Below, one piece after another: positions 1-4,545 of a stretch of DNA of 13,234 bases; within the stretch, counting starts at the first letter, position 1; every line of letters begins with the position of its first letter. The DNA comes from Syntrophaceae bacterium UBA4778. GTDB taxonomy: Bacteria; Desulfobacterota; Syntrophia; Syntrophales; UBA4778. The stretch is from the NCBI GenBank assembly GCA_002403175.1, contig DHHG01000328.1:1-13234 (forward strand). Direction: 5' to 3'. The notes under the pieces were generated by a model, which was not told where the DNA came from, searched no databases, and saw nothing but the letters and a program-made list of their open reading frames with translations. The position numbers and the translations under genes were made by a program.

Positions 1-22
1 TCAACTCCCCTTGGGACTACCA
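1..22 (+). tRNA. 3' end of a tRNA gene (partial; probable integration site)
   Basis: The first 22 bases fit a tRNA 3' end with exact canonical spacing. TCAACT supplies T-loop positions 55-60, CCCCT supplies 61-65 (with the invariant C61), TGGGACT is a 7-nt acceptor strand (66-72), A is the discriminator, and CCA is encoded at 20-22. The 5' part lies outside the window, so the matching AGTCCCA-like acceptor strand and the anticodon cannot be checked. A T at position 72 with discriminator A would suit a tRNA beginning with A or G, as in some tRNA-Ile, but the isotype is not assignable. An adjacent convergent tyrosine integrase gene supports the call, because such enzymes commonly target tRNA 3' ends. 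The T-loop also resembles tmRNA, but the acceptor end does not. Confidence 0.6.
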
Positions 23-32
23 TAAAATGTTC

Positions 33-70
33 AAGAATCTGAGGTGGTTACACTGCCTCAGATTTTTTAT
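33..70 (+). terminator. Rho-independent terminator after the tRNA end
   Basis: AATCTGAGG (36-44) and CCTCAGATT (56-64) form a perfect 9-bp stem. It can extend outward with G35-T65, A34-T66 and A33-T67, and inward with wobble pairs around a TTACA loop. A T-rich run, TTTTATTTT, follows on the plus strand, so the main direction is termination of transcripts coming from the tRNA. The hairpin also contains the integrase stop codon (48-50), so it may partly shield the integrase message on the other strand. Confidence 0.75.
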
Positions 71-1112
71 TTTCCGGCATCTGAAGGATGGTCGTGAATT
101 TTGGTCGTGAATTTCTGTTAGACAGAACTTCAAGGGCAGGACGGACAGGCTCCAAACCTCGGATGTATCGCTCCGTGGTAGTCAACTGCCGGTGCCGTAG
201 AATCCTCTGAATCGTCACCATCGGGACATCTGCCTGGGCCAGGATACTGGCCGTCAAATGCCTGATAGCGTGCAATCCGAAAGGCTTCACCCCCACCCTG
301 TCACATGCCTTCTTCATATGCCGCTGACGCGCAATGAAAGGTGTTCCCCTATCCGAAGGGAACACCCATTCCGTTTTGGCCTCCTGACGGTGCAGGATGA
401 TCGCATTGAATAGCTCGTCCGTCATCGGCAGCCAATCATACTCAAGACTGCCTCCGAGCCTCTTTCTTGTCCCGAGCCGTAGCCGTTGACCGGCAAAATC
501 AATATCCTCCCATCGAAGCCTGAAGAGCTCTGAGCGTCTGGCCGCCAGATGAAGATAGGCCAGAATCATCACCCTGTCTTGCCCTCCCAGGGACTCATAA
601 ACCTTCCAGAAATCATCTTCTGGAGGAATATAACGTGTCTGCCTTTCTTCCGGGAAACGCTCCGTCATACACGGGTTCGGTGAGGGCAAGCTCAAGTATT
701 TGATCCCCCAATTCCATGCAGCCAGTAGATTTTTCCTGTCCTTATTGGCTGCATATCCGGAACGCTCTGTTGCCTGTGTCCTTAGGAAATTCAGGACCTG
801 AACGGGTTTCAAGGCTTCAACCGGCAGTGATGGTTCCACCTGTTTGAAAAGACCTCTGAAGGCGACCTTCTTTTCATCAAAGGTTTTGGCTGAAAATTTG
901 ACCTTTGAGTATTCGAGGTATTTTGTCGCCCATTCAATCAGCGTCGAGGATTCCGAAGGGGTCTTCAAGTTTTCTTCGGGATTTTCTCTTACTTCGGATT
1001 CCCATGCGAGCGCCTTGGCCTTGGTACCGAATATCTTGTAGTACCTCTTGCCCCGACACATCACATCGGCTATCCACTCCACTTTGTTCTTTCTCTTCCT
1101 TTTGTAAGGCAT
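48..1112 (-). CDS. int: Tyrosine recombinase / site-specific integrase
   Basis: This 354-residue protein would catalyse integration and excision of the element by tyrosine-mediated strand exchange at att sites. The basic N-terminus (MPYKRKRKNK) and residues 1-45 look like an arm-binding domain. Residues 55-145 form the SAM-like core-binding domain, and 160-325 the catalytic domain. The full catalytic set is visible: R192 in ARRSEL, a lysine near K217, H281-x-x-R284 in HAIRH, H307 in LRHRQL and the nucleophile Y316 in ERYIRG. Length is typical of phage and ICE integrases. The ATG is fixed by an AAAGGAGA ribosome site 5-6 nt upstream. That start lies inside the preceding excisionase-like frame, giving a 179-nt overlap. 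The gene ends 25 bp from a tRNA CCA, which suggests that this tRNA is its target. Function is secure; target choice is inferred. Confidence 0.95.
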   Translation of the reverse strand: MPYKRKRKNKVEWIADVMCRGKRYYKIFGTKAKALAWESEVRENPEENLKTPSESSTLIEWATKYLEYSKVKFSAKTFDEKKVAFRGLFKQVEPSLPVEALKPVQVLNFLRTQATERSGYAANKDRKNLLAAWNWGIKYLSLPSPNPCMTERFPEERQTRYIPPEDDFWKVYESLGGQDRVMILAYLHLAARRSELFRLRWEDIDFAGQRLRLGTRKRLGGSLEYDWLPMTDELFNAIILHRQEAKTEWVFPSDRGTPFIARQRHMKKACDRVGVKPFGLHAIRHLTASILAQADVPMVTIQRILRHRQLTTTERYIRGLEPVRPALEVLSNRNSRPKFTTILQMPENKKSEAV

Positions 1113-1353
1113 GGCTGTTCTCCTTTATCGCTTGGATAATCAAGTTTTCAAAGAACAAGATAAGGCGTCCAAGCCTTATTCCGCCAAGGATCGGATAATA
1201 GCGCCTTACCGTTTCAGCGTCAACACCCAGATATTCAGCCACTTCCTGCGCGGTCAATCGCTTGCCCAATGTCTCAGTCAGTGCGTCTTTTCTTGGATTT
1301 GCGATGTTCTGAGGCTTCCGCAGGTCACGATCTGATTGAGATTCCTGTTTCAT
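934..1353 (-). CDS. Excisionase-like helix-turn-helix protein
   Basis: The frame encodes 139 residues. Residues 33-75 form a helix-turn-helix_17/MerR-like excisionase module, beginning LTAQEVAEYLGVDAETVRR, with a wing-like GGIRLGRLILF strand. Such proteins bend DNA at attL/attR and shift the integrase towards excision, or act as DNA-binding regulators. The recognisable domain ends near residue 78. Residues 81-139 are encoded entirely by sequence that also codes, in another frame, for the integrase N-terminus, so this tail has no independent look of a domain. The ribosome site before the ATG at 1353 is weak (GAGAGCAG). Gene order xis-int on one strand supports co-transcription. It could instead be a simple regulator of int. 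An old frameshift near 1110 that lengthened a shorter protein is also possible. Confidence 0.7.
   Translation of the reverse strand: MKQESQSDRDLRKPQNIANPRKDALTETLGKRLTAQEVAEYLGVDAETVRRYYPILGGIRLGRLILFFENLIIQAIKENSHALQKEEKEQSGVDSRCDVSGQEVLQDIRYQGQGARMGIRSKRKSRRKLEDPFGILDAD
1118..1126 (-). promoter_or_regulatory. Ribosome binding site of the integrase
   Basis: The minus strand reads AAAGGAGAA here, 5 nt before the ATG at 1112. It is a strong Shine-Dalgarno site inside the upstream excisionase-like frame. It therefore fixes the integrase start and shows that the long overlap is not a start-calling artefact. Confidence 0.8.
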
Positions 1354-1489
1354 AGCAATCTGCTCTCGTCATGAGTAAAAACCATGATAGCCGCCATTTT
1401 CTGAAAAACTCTCAACCCCTCAAAAAAGACTTAAAAAACTCAATAATTTCAGCTTAAATTTGTCCCTACTTTGGCGTTCACGATAGATA

Positions 1490-1852
1490 TCATGCCACTT
1501 GCGATTCAAGATATTTTTCAATAACATATGCTGGTATATTTTTCGTTTTAATCCATCTAGTTATGGTGTCCGTACATCCGCAGGAAAGTGGACCGTTGGC
1601 GTTTTGGGCAAGGTGAGCAATGTACTTCCTCAGCTGGACAAACCCCTCCCTGTCGCATTCGGAGGCAGCAGCCAGCAGATAAATAAAGATCCTGAACTGG
1701 CTATCTGTCACCCGTGCAACCTTCGGATCATCGAGAATCTCGGAATACATTCTGAACCAGCGCAATACCCCTGCGCCTCCTATCAGATCCCGCATGTTCA
1801 TTGGCAGCGGAAGACCGGTCGGGTTCCGGTGCTTCGGGGAGAACCTTGCCAA
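1490..1852 (-). CDS. Short phage replication-type protein with DnaD-like N-terminus (possibly truncated)
   Basis: Residues 30-75 (beginning LRWFRMYSEILDDPKVARV) closely resemble the start of phage replisome-organiser/DnaD-type winged-helix proteins, where an RWFRxYSEVLDDPKV-like motif is followed by a helix and a short wing. The rest (76-120) does not continue that family obviously. It contains TDTITRWIKTKNIPAYVIEK, which reads like a second helix-turn-helix. At 120 residues the protein is shorter than full replisome organisers, so it may be a shortened or remodelled gene. The start is uncertain: TTG at 1852 opens the frame without a clear ribosome site, and ATGs at 1801 and 1795 are alternatives. 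It lies on the int/xis strand, about 140 nt upstream of xis. Confidence 0.55.
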   Translation of the reverse strand: MARFSPKHRNPTGLPLPMNMRDLIGGAGVLRWFRMYSEILDDPKVARVTDSQFRIFIYLLAAASECDREGFVQLRKYIAHLAQNANGPLSCGCTDTITRWIKTKNIPAYVIEKYLESQVA

Positions 1853-2346
1853 CTCAGCAGGAAAAAAGTCCCCCTAATATATAATGTTTGCCATGCAGGG
1901 ATTTTTGACGAAAAAAAAGGAAAAAATTGAATAAAAATGATGCGGTTGAAATAAACACAAATTGATTCAGGCACTTGGAATGATCAATTTTTTAAAAAAT
2001 TATTTGGCTTTGTAGGACCGAATATCCCGCGCCAGCCTTCATTTCTGTGAAAGAGTCTAAATAACCGAACAGTGCTATGAAAGGAATTATAGTAATATAC
2101 GGAAATCCCTATATGCTTACCGGCGTAATCGTTTCAATTTTGTTTTATGGGGGGGTTATCCATTTCCTTAGCAAATTCATCAATCGTTTGGATTGGCTTT
2201 TATTGGGCCACGGTAAGTAGAAGACAGAAAAGGAAGACAGAAATAGGTGACTATTTTTGTGTTGGTATGGTCAATAATCTTAATCCCAGTTTGACCAGTC
2301 AGGGTTATCTTGAAATTATGGCTGGCTGACCTTTAGCAAGTAAATT
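1853..2346. other. Intergenic region with little coding signal
   Basis: This 494-bp AT-rich stretch separates two minus-strand genes. It contains one possible small membrane-protein frame on the plus strand (2077-2220), listed separately, and a 13-bp tandem duplication of AAGACAGAAAAGG-like sequence at 2221-2243. I see no convincing promoter, terminator or RNA gene. Confidence 0.5.
2077..2220 (+). CDS. Possible small membrane protein, 47 residues
   Basis: An ATG at 2077 opens a 47-residue frame ending TAG at 2220. The product starts MKGIIVIYGNPYMLTG and has one long hydrophobic stretch (about residues 13-33) followed by a basic/amphipathic tail that includes FINRLDWLL. This is compatible with a single-pass small membrane protein. 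Against it, there is no clear Shine-Dalgarno site, no family is recognised, and the frame runs opposite to its neighbours. It could be chance. Confidence 0.3.
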   Translation: MKGIIVIYGNPYMLTGVIVSILFYGGVIHFLSKFINRLDWLLLGHGK

Positions 2347-2766
2347 TTACCATTCACCTTTTCTATCTAGCCATTCCTGATATTTTTGAAAAACATAATC
2401 TTCTCCATTCATAATCCAGTCATCGCCGAATACAACCCGCGCCCATCCACAAAAACGAGCATCCTGTAATTTTTGGTAATTTTTGGCTTCAGTTTCTTGC
2501 TGACGGATTAGATCTTCTATCTTATGGCATTTTTTACAAACGACTTTTAAATCCTCCAGAGGCTCATCCATAAAATGCTCATATGTTTTATGGTGAACAG
2601 AAAGACCAGCCCACTTTGATATGCCACACCTTTCACATTTATAGCCAACTTGTTCCAATTTAAGGGTGCATTTTTTCTTCCACTTAGCGGATTTTAGATA
2701 CTCCTTGTATTTTTGTTCCCAACTTTTATCAAGAGTAACATTTCCGAATAAATCTACTACGGGCAT
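2347..2766 (-). CDS. HNH endonuclease family protein
   Basis: The 139-residue product has a classical zinc-supported HNH nuclease module. The CxxC at C44/C47 (YKCERCG), the His pair H58-H59 (SVHHKTYEH), the EPLEDLKVVC strand and the CxxCH at C77-C80-H81 appear in the usual order. A helix before the module (KEYLKSAKWKKK) is typical of this subfamily. The C-terminal part (105-139, rich in Trp) is not assigned. I chose the ATG at 2766: it has a GGAGTG ribosome site 3-5 nt upstream, whereas the longer frame from 2820 would overlap the preceding gene and lacks a site. The upstream Rep-like gene ends 17 bp away on the same strand, so the two are probably one transcript. Such nucleases act in phage packaging, homing or DNA restriction; the role here is not evident. 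Confidence 0.85.
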   Translation of the reverse strand: MPVVDLFGNVTLDKSWEQKYKEYLKSAKWKKKCTLKLEQVGYKCERCGISKWAGLSVHHKTYEHFMDEPLEDLKVVCKKCHKIEDLIRQQETEAKNYQKLQDARFCGWARVVFGDDWIMNGEDYVFQKYQEWLDRKGEW

Positions 2767-2769
2767 AAT

Positions 2770-2775
2770 CACTCC
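2770..2775 (-). promoter_or_regulatory. Ribosome binding site of the HNH gene
   Basis: GGAGTG on the minus strand, 3 nt before the ATG at 2766, selects the shorter start. It places the HNH gene directly behind the preceding stop codon. Confidence 0.7.
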
Positions 2776-2783
2776 AAAAATTA

Positions 2784-3248
2784 TCAAATCATTTTTGGAA
2801 AGGGTGTTTTTTCGAGACAAGACGTGATCCAGGGAGCAATTATTTTGTCTTTAAGTCCCTCAAACACCCTACTCGGAACACAATATTGCATCCACCATTT
2901 CTCATCGAACCATGATATTTCGCCGATCAATGGAGCCCAGCCGTCATATATCCGATTATTTTCTTCATCACCATGAAACCAAATTAGCGTTGTTTTCGTT
3001 GTTGCTTGAAACAGAGAACTTATCATGTCTATTGAATCGTGGTAACCAGTATCCAAATCCAGATGGGGATATAAATCATGCAGATTAAAATAAAAACAAT
3101 TGCTACTTACCTCTTTTGGTGTTGATTTAATGGTTTGTATCGCATCCCTAAGTATGCTGGATAACAATCGCCTCACTGGCAGTGACAAGCTTTTATCTAT
3201 TTGCAAAAGCAAACCCTTTCCACCTTCCAGCTCTAGTGAATATTCCAT
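2784..3248 (-). CDS. Hypothetical protein, weakly like the first winged helix of Rep_3 initiators
   Basis: The 154-residue product is not firmly recognised. Its pattern resembles WH1 of plasmid RepB/Rep_3 initiators. There is a helix LPVRRLLSSILRDAI (23-37), a strand plus helix FYFNLHDLYPHLDLD (52-66), a Y-x-x-S-I-x-M-I-x-S-L-F helix (69-80), a TLIWF strand, the GWAPLIGEISW strand (103-113) and a closing VPSRVFEGLKDKI helix (124-136). Rep_3 proteins are normally about twice as long and have a second winged helix, which is missing, so this may be a truncated initiator or a one-domain relative. A weak AGGA lies 11 nt before the ATG at 3248. It precedes the HNH gene by 17 bp and lies downstream of the GTATAC repeat region, which fits an initiator-plus-origin layout. 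The assignment is an inference. Confidence 0.5.
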   Translation of the reverse strand: MEYSLELEGGKGLLLQIDKSLSLPVRRLLSSILRDAIQTIKSTPKEVSSNCFYFNLHDLYPHLDLDTGYHDSIDMISSLFQATTKTTLIWFHGDEENNRIYDGWAPLIGEISWFDEKWWMQYCVPSRVFEGLKDKIIAPWITSCLEKTPFPKMI

Positions 3249-3595
3249 GCTGAAATAGTCCTATAGTAAAATATAATGCGAATCGGCACGCGATTTTGAC
3301 CCAGGGCTGAGGAACCGAAGCACCTAATTTCGTTATGAGATAATTGATTTTAGGCGGATCTGCCTGAAGTGGGGTTCCTGATTGAGTTTTCCTCCAATCT
3401 GGATTTCAGGATGAAAGCTATATCAAATTAAAAGGCATGTCCAGAAATGATTACAGGAAGTCGTTGAACGGCATTCTCACTGAAGAGACGGTTTTGAGCA
3501 TGCCTACTTTCAAATTGAAATGAATTATCCGATTGAGCATTCATGAAAGAACGGATCTGAAACTGATCGAGAAAATGATTCGGAAGAAAAAGAGT

Positions 3596-3630
3596 TTTCA
3601 TCTCAAAACCAGCTCGCTTTTGAGATGAAA
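3596..3630. repeat. Perfect 13-bp inverted repeat (hairpin)
   Basis: TTTCATCTCAAAA (3596-3608) and TTTTGAGATGAAA (3618-3630) are exact inverted copies separated by a 9-nt loop, CCAGCTCGC. On the minus strand the hairpin is followed by a T-rich tract (ACTCTTTTTCTT), so it could terminate minus-strand transcripts. In this non-coding, repeat-rich context it could also be an origin or protein-binding structure. Confidence 0.7.
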
Positions 3631-3676
3631 GGAGCAACTTACTGCCATTTTGGCCAAATCGAAAAAGATAAGAAGT

Positions 3677-3893
3677 GTATACAAAAAAATCCAAGTGATA
3701 ACAACGTGTTAACATGAAAAAAAGGAAAAATGTATACGGGTGATCAAAAATACTAAAAAAACCGTATACCTGTTAACATATTGTAATTGAAGCGAAATCA
3801 CACGATTTAAGGGCTGTTTGTATACAAAACAGTATACAGCCAAAGATGTTGATATGAATAGGTTTTAAGCGAAAAAACAGCAAATTTGTATAC
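3677..3893. repeat. Cluster of six GTATAC palindromes
   Basis: GTATAC occurs at 3677-3682, 3732-3737, 3764-3769, 3820-3825, 3832-3837 and 3888-3893. A 6-base word is expected about once per 4 kb, and I noticed only two other copies in the window (11931 and 13175). Three pairs have nearly equal spacing: 3677/3732 (55 bp), 3764/3820 (56 bp) and 3832/3888 (56 bp). Several copies are extended, the best being the 12-bp palindrome TTTGTATACAAA at 3817-3828. The dense, symmetric, spaced sites suggest binding of a dimeric DNA-binding protein such as an initiator, partition protein or master regulator. Confidence 0.75.
3707..3779. repeat. Two TGTTAACAT boxes
   Basis: TGTTAACAT occurs at 3707-3715 and 3771-3779, interleaved with the GTATAC sites; the second copy lies one base after a GTATAC. 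Each contains the palindrome GTTAAC. They may be sites for a second regulator or part of a composite site. Confidence 0.5.
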
Positions 3894-3958
3894 GCTGCAT
3901 GCAAGCATAGGTTGCGTAATGTGTACAACGAGACGAGTCCCAATGATGGAACTACCCC

Positions 3959-4156
3959 ATGAGCAAGGCAAGCGCCCTCCGTCTGAGAAACGAGCTGCAC
4001 GCGAAAATCGATCCGAAGTCGAACAGAAAAAATCCTTCGTTTCGCAAATCATCAGAGGAAAAATCAAACAAAGATTTGTGCGGAAAGAACGTGAAAGAAT
4101 GGGATCAGCAACTCACAGCATTGGAGGCGAAGTTTTTGAAAATGTTGCCTCAGTGA
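3959..4156 (+). CDS. Possible small basic protein, 65 residues
   Basis: The frame starts at ATG 3959 and ends TGA at 4156. The product is basic and mostly helical in appearance, with an N-terminal helix MSKASALRLRNELHAKI, a polar lysine-rich middle and a C-terminal amphipathic helix (EWDQQLTALEAKFLKML). Composition and codon use look more coding-like than the overlapping frames. Only a weak TGGA precedes the start, and no family is recognised. It lies directly downstream of the GTATAC cluster on the plus strand, so those sites could lie in its promoter. Confidence 0.35.
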   Translation: MSKASALRLRNELHAKIDPKSNRKNPSFRKSSEEKSNKDLCGKNVKEWDQQLTALEAKFLKMLPQ

Positions 4157-4413
4157 AGACGCGCTGATAATCTCTCCGCGGTGATGTTCATCATGCTTAC
4201 CGAATATATCAAATGCGACTTGGGCATAATGAAAATTCGAAGCATCGAAAAATGACGAAATATTCACATAAGTACTATTTGGAAACAAAAAAACTCAGAT
4301 TCTGAAACAGGCTGCTACACAAATGAACTTTCAATTTCCTTATAAACCAGGGCGGGATAAAATAGATTCGATATCACGAGATCGAAAGATCGACGTGAAT
4401 TCGACTCCATGGA
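4157..4413. other. Intergenic stretch with nothing recognisable
   Basis: No convincing gene, RNA or regulatory signal was found between the small plus-strand frame and the palindrome that follows. It is close to 260 bp of AT-rich sequence with short open frames only. Confidence 0.4.
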
Positions 4414-4492
4414 GGCCGGAATTGTATTCCAGCCGAGCACATCTTAATGCCGCTACCGGCATGGATGTGCTTGTTGGAATTCAATGGAGGCC
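4414..4492. repeat. 79-nt imperfect palindrome (long hairpin)
   Basis: The segment folds on itself over its whole length. The inner stem is ATGCCG (4447-4452) with CGGCAT (4457-4462) around a 4-nt loop. The middle stem is AGCACATC (4436-4443) with GATGTGCT (4464-4471), all 8 pairs perfect. The outer stem pairs 4426-4432 with 4474-4480, 4421-4424 with 4482-4485, and GGCC (4414-4417) with GGCC (4489-4492). About 31 pairs form, with small bulges and a 3-nt mismatch. It sits 53 bp beyond the sngC stop codon, with no T-run on either side. It resembles a palindromic interspersed repeat or MITE-type unit, or a structured RNA. A plus-strand frame across it (4323-4544) is best explained by the palindrome. 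Confidence 0.6.
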
Positions 4493-4545
4493 AACTGGGC
4501 GGGCAATCATCTTCATGCCTACCTGTATGCAATCATGTTTCTGAT

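Larger units (their letters stand above)
3249..3958. other. AT-rich non-coding region, origin- or control-like
   Basis: About 700 bp without a convincing gene separates the Rep-like gene from the next plus-strand frame. It holds the 13-bp hairpin (3596-3630), the GTATAC cluster (3677-3893) and two TGTTAACAT boxes, listed separately. A 95-codon frame on the minus strand (3428-3715) has no ribosome site or family resemblance and runs through the hairpin, so I do not call it. Confidence 0.55.

Noticed and set aside
2766..2820. Longer start of the HNH gene at 2820
   Set aside because: It would overlap the preceding gene by 37 nt and has no ribosome site, while 2766 has GGAGTG at good spacing.
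3428..3715. 95-codon minus-strand frame as a gene
   Set aside because: No ribosome site, no family resemblance, odd composition, and it runs through the 13-bp hairpin and into the GTATAC region.
3677..3893. CRISPR array or classical iterons
   Set aside because: The repeats are only 6-12 bp, with uneven spacers of 12 to 56 bp. They do not have the repeat length of CRISPR or the regular about 20-bp period of iterons.
4064..4288. 74-codon minus-strand frame as a gene
   Set aside because: No ribosome site or recognisable motif, and it overlaps the better 65-codon frame on the other strand.
4395..4500. Integron attC site
   Set aside because: The palindrome ends in GGCC arms and lacks the conserved attC core triplet GTT/AAC arrangement; no IntI is present.
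4323..4544. 73-codon plus-strand frame as a gene
   Set aside because: Most of it is one arm and the other of the 79-nt palindrome; no ribosome site.
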